From Theropithecus gelada (lineage: Eukaryota > Chordata > Mammalia > Primates > Cercopithecidae), in the NCBI RefSeq assembly GCF_003255815.1, contig NC_037670.1, positions 69,213,470-69,277,469 of the forward strand: a stretch of 64,000 nt of DNA, written 5' to 3'. Positions 46,436-60,201 of this stretch are shown piece by piece. Position 1 is the stretch's first letter; every line of letters starts with the position of its first letter. Position numbers and translations under genes: made by a program. The notes below the pieces were generated by a model. It was not told where the DNA came from and ran no database searches. It saw nothing but the letters and a program-made list of their open reading frames with translations.

Positions 46436-46534
46436 TATTTTAATTTTTATTTTTTGACACAGAGTCACACTCACTTTGTCGCTCAGGCTGAAGTACAGTG
46501 GCACGATCTTGGCTCACTGCAGCCTCTGCCTCTT
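46436..46534 (-). mobile_element. truncated Alu, antisense
   Basis: TTTTTGACACAGAGTCACACTC to CTGCAGCCTCTGCCTC, where it stops abruptly against L1 sequence. Confidence 0.85.
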
Positions 46535-46800
46535 GTTTTAATTTGCAATTTCCTAATAAACATATAATGTTGAGCATTTTTCATATGCTTATTTGCCTTC
46601 TGTATATCTGTGGTGAGATGTTTGTTTAGCTTTTTTGCCCAGTTTTTAAATTAAGTTGTTCATTTTCTTATTGTTGAATTTTACAAGTTCTTTGCATATT
46701 TTGGGTAACAATTCTTTTATCAGATGTCTTTAGTAAATATTTTCTCCCAGTCTGTGGCTTTTCTTCTTATTCTCTTAACACCCTGTTTTCTTTTTTTTAA
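46535..46800 (-). mobile_element. L1 3' part, antisense
   Basis: TTTGCAATTTCCTAATAAAC, GTTGAGCATTTTTCATATGC and GTTGAATTTTACAAGTTCTTTG are in antisense L1 order. Confidence 0.85.
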
Positions 46801-46965
46801 GTACTTATTACTAACTGAAGTGATCTTACTTGTTTACTGTTTGTCTCCTCACACTACAGCACAGGGTAACATCCACAAATGACCTGTTTTGTTCTCTTTT
46901 TTATTTCCTGGTTTTGTATGCAGTTGGCAAATATTTGTTGATTGAATGAATGGATAACAACTGTC
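46801..46965 (+). mobile_element. L2 3' end
   Basis: CTTGTTTACTGTTTGTCTCCTC and TTGGCAAATATTTGTTGATTGAATG form the L2 3' terminus. Confidence 0.82.
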
Positions 46966-47440
46966 AACATTTTCAGTTTGTTTTATTCTCATTGAAAATG
47001 GCATCAAACTGATTTGACTTCTTCCGTCTTCTAATTTAAAACTTAAATTTCAAATTTTTACTGTAATTTTCAAAATTAGGGATAATGGTTAGCCACTTGC
47101 AGTAGTATGAGAGAAATTTCCACTGTGGTTCAGATGAAGTTGATTTAAGATATATAATTGCTAATCTGTACACTTGCTTTGCCCTCTCCAGAGCAGTTCA
47201 GATTTACTTTCCAGGAAGTAGTCACAGGACTGGGCAGTGAAAACGGGATGGTTTATGTCAGTCCCACAAAGCTTTATGGGATGGGAGCTACCTACTAGGC
47301 ACTGGAAGGTCTCGGTATTTACACATATATCGCCACAGATAACACATACACACATGTTGTACCTTGCAAGGTAAAAACTATATTACTCAAATTTTCTGTT
47401 CTTGACTGGTTTATTTTATTTTTATTTTATATTTCATTTT
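46966..47440. other. unique DNA, no gene seen
   Basis: No supported feature. Confidence 0.5.
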
Positions 47441-47566
47441 ATTTCTTTTTGAGATAGGGTCTCACTGTGTTGCCCAGGCTGGTCTTGAACTCCTGGGCTC
47501 AAAGAATCCTCTTGCTTCGCACTCCCAAAGTGCTGGGATTACAGGCGTGAGCCACTGTGCCCAGCC
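47441..47566 (-). mobile_element. Alu left monomer (FLAM-like), antisense
   Basis: GAGATAGGGTCTCACTGTGTTG through TTACAGGCGTGAGCCACTG as a single arm of about 120 bp. T-rich on the 5' side. Confidence 0.85.
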
Positions 47567-47707
47567 TTGACTGCTTTTTTGTTAGCTGGATTTGTTAAAC
47601 CTGGAAAGCGATCTGTGGTCTCCCTCTCTAGTTCTGTTCTGTTCTTTTTCTTTTCTTTTTTTAAATATTTGTGGTAGTTTTTGGCTTTATCTATTTTGTT
47701 ATAATGA

Positions 47708-48067
<360 letters not shown>

Positions 48068-48239
48068 TACTTTTTGTCTTAAATTCAACTCTTTGAATAT
48101 TTCTACCCTCCTCTTGTTTGTTTGAATGTTCCAAGTCTTCTATTTTTAAGTCTTCCTTTGCTTTTTAAATTGCTGCTCTAAAAAGTAACATATTTGAAAG
48201 AGGTTTTTAAAAATCCTTTCAGAAGATATTGTAAAAGGC

Positions 48240-48785
48240 ATTTTCATTTTCAATTGCTGCATAACAAATCATGTCAAAATGTAGTAGCTTATAACTAAAA
48301 TAATTTTATTATCTTTCATGATTCTGTAGGTTGACTTGGATCAGCTGATGGTTCTTTTGCCCCATGGATGTTCTGCTGGTACTGCAGTCATCTGGTAGCC
48401 CACTTAAACTAGAATGTCCATGACAGCTCATTCATATGGCTGGTGCCTTGGTAGGGATGACTGGGTTCAGCTGGAATATTGGAACAGTGGGGCATCTCCC
48501 TGCCACCCATCTTAGGCCTCTTCCTCACAAAGTGGCTTCTTACATGGTCTTTTTATGTTGCAAGGACCCCACCAGCAGGATAACCATAATTCTTATATAG
48601 TGGCTTAGGCTTCCCAAGAGTGCCAAAGTGCAAACTGCCAGGCCTCCTTAAAGTGGAGACATGGAACTGTTCCAGCATCAATTCTGCCTCCTCCTGTTGG
48701 TTGAAGCAAGTCATATGGCCAGTCGGATTAATTGGGGGAAGATATAAATATCAGGAGGTGTGGTTCACTGGGGCTGTCTTTACCT
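48240..48785 (-). mobile_element. MLT1-like LTR, antisense (old)
   Basis: CAATTGCTGCATAACAAATC, GTAGTAGCTTATAACTAAAAT, GGTACTGCAGTCATCTGGTAG and AATATCAGGAGGTGTGGTTCA match the common antisense MLT1 pattern. Confidence 0.68.
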
Positions 48786-48813
48786 ACATTTTATGTGTTA
48801 ATTCTGGAGTTTT

Positions 48814-49119
<306 letters not shown>

Positions 49120-49175
49120 TAGGCTGTATTGTAAATTTAAATATTGTATGTCTTTTTAAAAAAAGTACTAGTACT

Positions 49176-49245
49176 TGGCAGGAGGATTACTGGAGGCCAG
49201 GAATTGAAGACCAGCCTGGGCAACCTAGTGAAATTCTGTCTAAAA
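49176..49245 (+). mobile_element. Alu left-arm fragment
   Basis: GGCAGGAGGATTACTGGAGG and GACCAGCCTGGGCAACCTAG, followed by AT-rich sequence. Confidence 0.75.
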
Positions 49246-49695
49246 TACTAAAAATAATTAAAATAATAAAAAGTAAAATAAAAAAGCACTAGATGTTTCT
49301 GTTCATTTTATAAGTAAACAATAATTATTTGAATTAAACTAATTTAATTGGTTTCAGTTCATGCTGCTAGTCCTAATATGCTATTATTTTTAAGGAATTT
49401 GCCTTTTTTCCCAGTAAGTTACAATATGTTTTCAAATAATGTTTTCAGGATGTCTGTATAGATTATATAGTATCTTGAGTTTGCTCCAAATTTATAATGT
49501 CTTCCTCTTCACACAGTTTGGTTGGCCCTTTATTCTCAGGAATTTGTAGTTACAGAGAAACCTAAGGCTACTCCAATATGTCATCATTTGTTGGTATACC
49601 TTTTGGGAAAATGGTATGTAAAATTTTACCTGGAGGTGTTGGTGAATGGAACTGGAACATGCTCTACATTTTTGTCTTTTTTCAGGTTTTCTTTT

Positions 49696-50970
<1,275 letters not shown>

Positions 50971-50978
50971 TCTGATAT

Positions 50979-51058
50979 TAGGTTGGCACAAAAGTAATTG
51001 TGGTTTTCGCCAGTACTTTCAATGGTGAAAACCGCAATTAGTTTTGCGCCAACCTGTA
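50979..51058 (+). mobile_element. MADE1 mariner MITE; mir-548-type hairpin
   Basis: TAGGTTGGCACAAAAGTAAT at one end and its near-perfect inverse ATTAGTTTTGCGCCAACCT at the other form a hairpin of about 76 bp with a short TACTTTCAATGG centre. It is flanked by TA dinucleotides (50979-50980 and 51057-51058), as expected for mariner. MADE1 copies are the established source of the primate mir-548 family. Whether this one is processed cannot be told from sequence. Confidence 0.95.
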
Positions 51059-51061
51059 GAA

Positions 51062-51870
51062 AGGTATTGGACAGCCATTTATTAACATCCTTAGCTCAGC
51101 TCAACAAAGGGAGCTTGCCTCGTGATTAAGAATAAAAGGTTACAGGAAGTCTTTCCTCTACAAGCATTCAAGTTATTCCATGATTTCAGAGCCAAAATGA
51201 AGTTAAAAAGTCAGCGCTAACATTTGTATGCTTAATTTTTAAAATGCTTAATTTCATAGTCTTTTACTTAAAAAAAAACTTTTATCATGTTTACTCGCAT
51301 GCTTTTATCATGTTTTTTGGTACTATCCTTTTGTCTCCCTTACCTTACATTTGAGACATTTCATTCTTCAAAAAAGTTTAATCTTCTTTTATTTTGTTTT
51401 TGCCATTCATACTTCTTTATCTTAAATGCCAAATTTTTAATCTTTATTTTCGGCCTTTTGGGTTTTGTTTCTTACTCTTTTTCATTTCAATTTATATTGC
51501 GTTACTTTTTTTATTTCTATTGTCTTAAGCATAATTCTCTGTACTATCTTTCTGCCGCCTCCCCCAACCCCCTCCACTGTGGCCCTTGACAATTTTTCGA
51601 TTTTTAAAGGCTGAACGATACGTAATCCGCGGGGTGACAGTAGCAATGAGCCGTGCCCATTCAACAATAGGGAGGAACGATCTTTCCATTTCCTCCCAGT
51701 AGTCGCTAAGTGATTTTGTATCTCTTTGTTTTACCTTGTTCCCTTAAATTATAACTTGGAGATACATTGATTAAAACTTTCCCAGTGTAGCAGTGATTTG
51801 CTTCTGGCAGATGGAAATGGCTTTTGGACAGCACATCCTACCTGTGTGAAAAGCTGATTGTTCTGAAATC
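51062..51870. other. unique DNA, no gene seen
   Basis: T-rich. 51605-51660 is locally CpG-containing (GATACGTAATCCGCGGGG). No gene. Confidence 0.5.
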
Positions 51871-51874
51871 CATG

Positions 51875-52103
51875 GTCTTGGCTCAGTGGAGAAACCATGG
51901 CCTCTGGAGTCAGATGCATGTAATAGTTCTGACAGGGAATAGCTGCATGACCATAAGCAAGTTTCAGAACCTTTCTTAAGGCTTTTTTTTTTAGTTCAGA
52001 AAGGCAAAAATAATATCTACCTTTTATGATTGTTTTAAGAAATAGGAATAGTGCATATAAAACATCCTGCATGGTGCCTGGCCCATAGTAGTTACCCAGT
52101 TGT
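51875..52103 (+). mobile_element. MIR
   Basis: CCTCTGGAGTCAGATGCATG, ATGACCATAAGCAAGTTTCA and GCATGGTGCCTGGCCCATAG. A T run interrupts the middle. Confidence 0.88.
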
Positions 52104-52304
52104 AGGACAAGCCAGGCCAGCCATGTTACCCAGAGGAACAGAGGTGAAGTGAATAGGTTATGCTTGGCAAAACGCTGCTTTAGAGGACTCTGGGTGTTAA
52201 TAGGCCTGCTGGGAATGTCACATGGCCTGTGTTCATAGCCGGGCTTTTGACCCTGCTCCTGCTTCAGCTACCCGTAATGCTGCTTTATGTGCTTTGTTTC
52301 CAGT

Positions 52305-52723
<419 letters not shown>

Positions 52724-52789
52724 TTTTTTTTTTTAAGCGCTTCCTGTGATTCTGGTGTGCTTCCCAGCTTGAGGTTGCACCACCTGCCT

Positions 52790-54765
52790 GCTTCCACCCT
52801 TCCCTTGTGGGATCCTGTCTATGGCTTGAACTCCCTGGCTGTTCTGTTGATCCCCCTGGTGATGCTTCCTCTGGTCCCAGCTGAAGGGAGGCTGACAGGA
52901 TCCTCCAGCCTGTGCCAGCTTCAGCGTCTGCCGCATCTGTTTAGCAGACTGTTCTTTGGCTCTAGAAAGGGTTTAGTACTTTGGAAAAGGTTTATAAACT
53001 ATTTGCCTTTGGAGACCAAAGTCACCCCTTTGTGTATCAGAGCAGAGCTAAGACTGCTTTCCTGAGAGACCCTGGCCAGTGCTTTGTGCCACCTTCCTGT
53101 GGCTAACAAGTTCCTTGATGTCCAATACAGATGCAACCCTTGCCTTTTGGCGAACTGTTAAGCAAATAAATCTGCCCTTATTTGGCAACATAGTAGACTG
53201 GTTGAACTTGAGTTTATTACAGAGAATGGCACATCACATTTTTAAATTTTCGCCTCTTACTAGAAGACTAGTTCTAAGAGGTAACATTCCTGCAGTTAGC
53301 CTGAAATCCATCTCTATTCCTCTACAGTGCCTTTTTGAAATTTTGTTTTTTTGTGAGGTCGGGGAATACTTAACACTCTTCAAAAGGCGGCTGAAGGGGC
53401 AGGTAAACTGAAGCTGGTTGAAAAGGAGCTCTTGCTACCCCTGACTCACTCCTGAAGCCATTTCCTGCCCACCACTCGCACCCCAACCCCTTCTTTGACG
53501 TGGAAGGGCTCTGGGGAGACTTGGTTGATCCTCACTGCTTAAGCACTCTTGAGTCCTCACTCTTTTGACTGCTTGTAAAATAATTCTTCTGTTTTTTTTG
53601 TTTTGTTTTTTTGGTGGTGGGGGAGTATGAATGTGGCTTTCATAGTTGGATGTTATAAAACATAGTCATTTGGTAGTTGGGAACTTTTTATTTTTGTGAT
53701 CTTGTTTTTAATTCTCAGGATGTTTGCAACACCAGTCACTTGAGAGAATCTCTGAGTCTTGGCGAGGGCTTTCTGAGGCTTCATGTATTCTTAGCAGCTG
53801 TTGTCTTCTGACTCAGTGGTTGATTTGCCTTTCCCCACGGACACTCTGGATCTTGTAGCTCCTCAAGCTTCCCTGTCTGCTGAGCAGATAGGAAGCCGTG
53901 TCAAATATGTGGCACCTTGAGGAAATGCCTAGTGAATGACAGTATGTCCTATTGTGCTCTAATTTTATTTCAGCCCCATTTCTTTTCTGAATATTATTTT
54001 TCATTTATCTTCATTTCCTCATATATCTGTTTTCTTCTCTTCTAAAGTATGTATCTTTGTTAGCTCCATCATCCTTTTTGGAATGAGCAAGTATAAAAAT
54101 AAGTAAATAAATAAGTAAGACCCATCCTGAATATTTTAAGAAACCACCGTTTTGCAGCACACTTGCTGCCTTGGTCTTAGCTCTGGGCTTTGCTGTCCTC
54201 TGGCAGTACTGCTGCATTGTCTTCTCTCCCCGCATCTGCCCACCCGTCTGTCCCAGAGAGATTTTTCTGTAGCCCCTCATCTGCAGAGTCCGACAGCTCA
54301 GGGTCGAGGGTCTTTCTTAGCAGTAACCACCCCCTATGCTGCCGCCCCTCCATTTCCGGACCTGTTTCCTGTGGCTCCTCTCCTGTACTTTACACTTCAG
54401 CAGTTCTTGTTTCTGCCCACTCTGCCTTTGTTTATCATTTCCTGGATCTGAAGCTGTTCTCCTACTCTTTCACCTTTCTCTTCTCCGTAAACTGTGAAAC
54501 CTCCACTGATTCCGTGCAGCGGGGTCGACCACTTCCTGAGTGTTACTTCCTCTCTTGGTGCATAAATCTGGTTGCACTAACCGGGCTGCTGCTAGCCCGA
54601 AGGCACCTTTGTGCAAATTAGAAAAAGACACCCGCACCTTCTTCAGGATACTTCATAGTACTTCCAACTGTTGGCAAACTGTCTTAATAAAGACAGAAAT
54701 CTTTGATGTCTCTAATGTGCATGGTGCCCTGCAAGCGTTGTGCAGTGCATAGCTGTGCAGTTGTA
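52790..54765. other. unique DNA, moderate GC, no supported gene
   Basis: Several open frames of 90-145 codons (52757-53065, 53079-53411, 54152-54451, 54190-54621, all +) overlap in different frames, lack domains and have no splice context I can support. I leave them uncalled. Confidence 0.45.
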
Positions 54766-54769
54766 TGTG

Positions 54770-54925
54770 ATAGATCTATGTTATCATTATTTGTTTAATT
54801 GTCTGTATCCCTTCAGGACTAAGGAAAATTCCTTATATCTTGATACTGTTTTTATATTCTTACTGTCTGACCAGATCAGACCCTCAGTAACCGTTTGCTA
54901 AACAAAAGAAGGAATGAAGGTACAA
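54770..54925 (+). mobile_element. L2 3' end
   Basis: TTGTTTAATTGTCTGTATCCC, ACCCTCAGTAACCGTTTGCT and GAAGGAATGAAGG match the L2 3' region. Confidence 0.65.
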
Positions 54926-55069
54926 ATATGTATCTACCTTGTCTGGAAAAATAGCAGGAAAGGCATGCCTGCCAAGGACTTTTACACTGAACAGTAAGAA
55001 TATATTTTAGCTCAGAGACACTGTTTTCACATTTCAATATTGCTTTAATTAGATATCTTAAAGCTGGTG

Positions 55070-55325
55070 TACCACAGTGGTTGAAAGAGCAGATGCTGGA
55101 GCTAGACTCCATGAGTTTGAATCCCCATTCTACCACTTACTCACTTATTAGTGCACCTTTGGGCATTTTACTTAACCTCTCTGTGCCTCAGTTTACTCAT
55201 CTGTAAAATGAGGGTGATGATAATAGTTCCTACTTCGAAGGCTTGTGAGAATTAAATGAATTATGTAAAGTGCTTAGAATAGTACAAGACACATAATAGT
55301 AAGGTATTAGGTATTATCAATATTG
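55070..55325 (+). mobile_element. MIR, nearly complete
   Basis: CACAGTGGTTGAAAGAGCAG, CTTAACCTCTCTGTGCCTCA, CATCTGTAAAATGAGGG and GTAAAGTGCTTAGAATAGT. Confidence 0.94.
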
Positions 55326-55355
55326 TTAAAAGTGTTAGGTATTATCAATATTGTT
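55307..55355. repeat. 28-bp period tandem duplication
   Basis: TTAGGTATTATCAATATTG occurs at 55307 and 55335 with 21 identical bases, at the tail of the MIR. Confidence 0.92.
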
Positions 55356-55791
55356 GAAGTTCATATATGGGTTTACTGTACTACGGTTTCTTTTTTACTG
55401 TGAAGTGCTGTTTTCACTCTGTCATGTACAGCTTTTATTGCTAGCATCTTGCTTCTGAGGGTCCAGCCACCTGCTGATTGGCCCGGTGTTTGTGCTGTGG
55501 TCAAAGCAATTGCTGCCTGCGGTTCTCCCTTGTGCACACCGGGTCTTTGGTTGCTGTAACAAAAAGTACATAGGACACAGACAGGAAACCCGTAGGCTTT
55601 GTTTTTTCTTCCTAATTTGGCAGAAGGGGGAAAAACCAGGGCCTTTCTCAGACAAGGCTTGTTTTAGAGCTTAAATTTAACTCCTTGTTCATGTTCTAAA
55701 GCTTGGGTTGGTAATAAATCTTGGCTGTATGAGACTAGAGAGAATTGGGCTTTAAAAAATGATTTTAATGTAAAATCTTTTCTAATTGCAG

Positions 55792-55844
55792 GACAACTTG
55801 CCTTTGCTGATTTTGAAGAGAGTTGTGCTATGATGTGGCAAAAG
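55792..55844 (+). CDS. COA1: COA1 first coding exon (5' UTR 55792-55829; CDS from 55830)
   Basis: COA1 (MITRAC15) is a mitochondrial inner-membrane protein of the Tim21-like family. It acts in the MITRAC intermediate that supports early COX1 synthesis and cytochrome c oxidase assembly, and it is also linked to complex I assembly. This exon follows the acceptor TTTTCTAATTGCAG (ending at 55791). It encodes MMWQK, identical to the human N-terminus as I recall it, and ends at the donor AAG|GTAACG (phase 0). Two tandem in-frame ATGs (55830, 55833) exist. The first has G at -3 and the second A at -3. The frame is open upstream to the exon edge (no stop between 55794 and 55829), so an upstream exon could extend the protein. 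The donor lacks the usual +5 G. Confidence 0.93.
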
Positions 55845-57969
55845 GTAACGGAATGTTCCAGGGCCAAGTTCCCCACTAAAACGTGCCAGGGTATTCTTGA
55901 GTTAGACAATAGAAGAAAGTCACTCCCTGAATAGTTACGGGCTTCTCCTGGTCTTTAGGGTTCACTTGTGCTTTAACTTCACAGGAGGGATGGGAGGGGC
56001 ATTTTCTGCATTGTTTCCGGCTTTGTCTTTCTCTCGTGTCTCATGCTGGCGTTGGAAGCTGTAACACTCTGGGAACGTCTGCATAACCCAGTCTGGCTGC
56101 CTCACCCTGTTGAGCTCTCTTCAAATTAAGCAAGATCTGACTAATACATTCTTCAGAGATGCTCTGACCATTTTCATTATGAGAACTAAATGGCTTTTCC
56201 CAGATCACATTACTGTAATTGACTTTACACTCATTTTGATACTCTTACATATTATAGGGCACTAGCTAGAACTCTCACAGCAGTTGCTGTACATTTGTTT
56301 GTGGTTTCAACAGCCTTTTCTTAGTTGAACAAAACAGCATATAAGCAGATAATACAAAGATGATCTAAAATGTCACCCTCCTTCATTTGTTAAATTGATC
56401 AAAGCCCTTTATGTACATAAACCTGGATTAAATATTTTAGTATAGAACTGGTCACCTGTAGCCTGATTCACGGGTATGTTTAGTTACTAGTTCTCAGAAA
56501 GAATGTCTCCCTGAGGAACTTCCTCCAACAGGGTTTCTGTGGATTCCTTTACATTCAAGTTTTCAGAAATGATGGGTAGACAGTTAGTTGTTACTCTGTG
56601 TTCTGGAAGGTGGAGAAGCAGATGGTGAGAATGTGTTCCAGCCAGCAAAGGAACTCGCATTATACCTAACTTTTCTGCACTGCGTTACCTCTGACCCCTT
56701 TAGGACACATCAGAGGCTTTGTTTTGTGAAAGGAGCACAATTAAAATCTAAGGTTAAATCTTCAAGTAGGGACACAGACACGGAGTTTTTTCCTTTATCT
56801 AAAACCGGGATTTCCATGTCTGTCCAAAATCTCTATTCGTTTTGGAGAAATGTCAGCAAAGACAGACAGGAATTTACCTAAATCTCACTTAGGGTTGGGA
56901 TGTGCTGATGGTCAAAGCAAACTGAAAACCCACAGAAATAATTTGATTCACAAATGCATTTTGTTAGCAATTTTAAAAAATTGGTTGTCAGCATTTAGAA
57001 TCCAGGCAGTTTCACATTAAAAAAAAAAAAATCAGATTTCTGACCCCTCTTGAAAAATGGAAAGATCCATTGAGACTGGGGCCACACAGCCACAGTCAGC
57101 GGGAGCCAGGTTGAAGCTGTCTTCTTGGCTGGGCCTTACGTCCTTGTCTTTGCAGTGTCTGCTGTCTTTTATGTGACCTGTTTGGCTCTGTGGGCATTTG
57201 AATTGTGACCCCTCTCCTGTCCTTTCCTGTCCTACTCCTATAGCCCACGTCCTACTGTTTTATGGTCAGGTATCTTACACTTTTCAGAAAGCCTCAGGCC
57301 GCTGTGAGCAGTGGTTATGGCCACCAGGAAGGAGGAGAGTTGGCTCCAGGGAGTCCACTGCTGCCCCCAGCCCCACCCAGGCCTTCAGGGGACAGGAGCT
57401 AAAGCCAGGGTGGATGTGGTGTGCTGTATTTGCTGAGCTGGCATCCCTCCATCTGTTCATTCAGCCTGAAAGTCATAACCAAGGTTTCCTCATCCCAAGG
57501 GTGGGGCATTTTTCAAAATACGAAAGAAAGGAGCCAGTGACAGCTCCAGCCCATTTGCAGGCTTATAAGGACCAGCCATTGCCACAAAGGATAAGCTTCC
57601 TGTTTACCAGTTGGCCTGAGACAAAGTGGTTGTGCTTCCTGGCCACGCGGGGCTTGGCACACAGTCTGGGCTCTGTCTGTCAGAATGGTGGGCTGAATGC
57701 TTGCTCTGTGCTGGGCCGGCTGGGGGCGGCAGGGCCCCCACAGCATGGGTCCTGGACATGGGCCACTCTCGAGAGGGCACCCTCAGAAGGGCACTCAGTT
57801 TGGCTCCAGAACCAACCCTGGCATTTGGAAAGGAAGCAAATGAGGGAGGGCGGTCTGGCCTCCTTGCTGACTTCCTTAATGCTTCTTTCCTTGAGGGGCC
57901 CACGCCAGGCAAATCCCCTTGGCACAAAACAGGGAATCCTACAATAAATTTGTATCTTTTGTTTTTAAG
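55845..57969 (+). other. COA1: COA1 intron between the first two coding exons
   Basis: A GT…AG intron of 2,125 bp, phase 0. It holds no Alu or clear LTR. The last 0.8 kb is GC-richer and contains the longest open frame in the window (57198-57947). The acceptor tract is TTTTGTTTTTAAG. Confidence 0.88.
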
Positions 57970-58069
57970 TATCCAGGAAGCAGGCAGTCAGTTCCTCTGG
58001 GAATAAAGGTCCTTTTCGGCGGTGTGTTCGGTGCTGGGAGCTTTGCCCTTGTGTATTACCTCATACAAA
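57970..58069 (+). CDS. COA1: COA1 second coding exon (membrane segment)
   Basis: 100 nt encode residues 6-38 plus the first base of codon 39. The residues start YPGSRQSVPLG, a short basic N-terminal segment. Next come about 21 hydrophobic residues (IKVLFGGVFGAGSFALVYYL), the single membrane-spanning helix that anchors COA1 in the inner mitochondrial membrane. The acceptor AG is at 57968-57969. The donor A|GTAAGT is a perfect consensus and leaves phase 1. Compared with the human protein as I remember it, several residues before and inside the helix differ, while YYLIQ is kept. If the donor were skipped, the frame would run on to a stop at 58168-58170. Confidence 0.95.
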
Positions 58070-60201
58070 GTAAGTATCCTGCAAGCCGCCTGCGGCCTGA
58101 CTTCCTCCTAGCAATCCTGCTCCTGCTCCTGCTCCTCCATCAGAGGAAATACTTGAGATGCTTTCTTTAGATTAGAGAAGGAGGAGAGGGTGATTTTAAA
58201 GGCTAGTCCACCATTTCATTGGCTGTAGCTTCCTCTGTATCCTGTAATCTCAGTTTTTCCAGGAGCAACGAGTACAAATAAAAGGACCAGGACTCATTTG
58301 CATAAGAAGCCTAGCAAAGCATGATGGGCTTTCAGTCCAGTGCACACACAGTGGCTCCATCAAGATTCTGAGATTATATAAAGAAAGGACAGAGGGAAGG
58401 GGAATACCAGATGGTTCACAGGTGGGGAAAGCTGTGAGTATGCGTCCAGTGTTGTCAGCCTTTGTTGCACTTTCATTCTCTGCTGTTGATTTAATGGAGG
58501 AGGGACCACAAGCAAGGGACTCTGACAGGGGCAGAAAATAAAAGCAGAGACCACGATGGCAAAATCCTGACACATGCAGCTTCCAGCCCCACTGCACTCA
58601 AATTTGAATTTGTAAAGACAGGCCACAATTACTGTCAGCAGCCAGGACATTTAAGGTCATTTTAATGCTACTGGTGGCAAAGCAGCAGCAGTTTTTTCCA
58701 GACTGACTTTTTTAAGGCCCCTTTATCCCCACCCAGCTTGGCTCTTCATCCACTCTGCAACATTTTCACTTCTTCCCAGGATGTGAGTGTCACCAGCAGA
58801 CAAGCAAACAGGCTCCAGTGTACTCTGCAGCCTTTCGGCACCTTCCTGCAGAGTTGGTGGAGTTGCTGAGTCTGGAGGGGGCTTGAGATGAGCATTCCCA
58901 GGAATGATTCAGACTGAATAATTTGGCCTCCTCTTCCCTCTGCCAAAGGACAGGGGCAGGACATGAGAGGAATGGGTGCATTTTTGGGTCAGGGTTCAGC
59001 CTTCTGGTGTGACAGCCTTTCTCCCTTAGGAGGCTGCTAAGTTGGTGAGACCTGGGCACTGCAGCCGACTGCCTGGGTTGAATGGTTGAATCTTGGCTCC
59101 AGCTCTTGACCAGCTATGTGGCCTTATGGGGGAGTCCGTCACCTTTCTGGGCGTTAGTTACCTTATTGGTGTGATGTGTGGTAATGTTAGTGCCTGTGCA
59201 TGAGGTGAGAATTGAATCTTACAACATGAGAGCTATTGAACATTGTGAGATGTGTGAAATATTGAGAACAGTGCCTGACCATAGAAATCACTCAATAAAG
59301 ATTACCTGTCTGGACTCTGCTTCTGTCCCTTCTTTTCCTATCATGGCTGGCACCGCGTTCATTCCTGTGGTATTCCCTGTATCCCTGTTCCTGGGAAGCA
59401 GCCGAGGAGGGGGATTCCCTTGGCCTCTCCAGGGTCAGGTCACCTTTCCCTTCATTAGTGTGATGGGACCTTCAGAAGGGAAGCACTTTCTGTGGCCAAA
59501 CTGAACAGCCTGCTTGGGAAGCCTGCCTGTGGTCCCTCCTTCGGGCAGCTGATTATTAGAACTTACAGCTTCTGGGAGGTGCTGCCCGGAGTTCCCAGGT
59601 AGCCTGTGGGCTCAGAATGATTCCTGAGACTGAGAGCAGTTTGACTTGAAATGTTGGCTTAAATGTCGATGAGTGAACATTCTCATATCCTGTTTCTTGG
59701 CCTGAGGGTTTTGTTAATGTTGTAGCCTATTTTACGTCTCATGTTAGTGGAATAGGCAATGTTGAGAAGTCAGGTGTCATGACTTCTGGCCTCAGCTTTG
59801 CCGTGGACAAGCTGTGTCACTTTGAACAAGTCATGGAATCATAGGACTTTAGAGGAAACTTAGAGACTTGAGAGGAAACTTAGGGAAGAGCTGATCAAAC
59901 CCCTTAGGTGTAGAAATAAGGCAATGAGTGAGGGTAGAAATGAGGTGAAGCAGAAAGGGTCTGCTTGAGGTCAAGGCCTAAGGTCATCTGCACATCCCTG
60001 CAAAACACTGCCTGCCAGTGCTTTGGTTTTTGAGTCTGTAAAATGGACAGTTTAGAGTAGATGGTCCTAATTATTCGTCCATCCACAAATTTCATGTTTC
60101 TGTTTCTACCCTGTACATCAATTGTATTATTTAATTTTCTTTGTAGTAGATTCCACTTGACCAAGTTCAACAAGGAAAATAAGTGTGTCTTTCGTCCTTA
60201 G
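58070..60201 (+). other. COA1: COA1 intron between coding exons 2 and 3
   Basis: A GT…AG intron of 2,132 bp, phase 1. Besides a MIR (59060-59310) it looks unique. The acceptor is TTTCGTCCTTAG. An alternative AG two bases downstream (60203) would shift the frame. Confidence 0.88.
59060..59310 (+). mobile_element. MIR inside COA1 intron
   Basis: CCAGCTCTTGACCAGCTATGTGGCC, CACCTTTCTGGGCGTTAGTT and ACAGTGCCTGACCATAGAAA. Confidence 0.88.

Noticed and set aside
54190..54621. 143-codon frame with a hydrophobic C-terminus
   Set aside because: It overlaps another frame (54152-54451) of equal quality and has no domain or codon signature. Likely chance.
57198..57947. 249-residue frame as a COA1-linked gene
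   Set aside because: No recognisable domain. It lies in an intron and is not needed to explain COA1. Kept only as a finding.
57919..58170. 83-codon frame beginning MAQNRESYNKF
   Set aside because: It is COA1 exon 2 with intron read-through on both sides. The true exon is bounded by AG at 57969 and GT at 58070.
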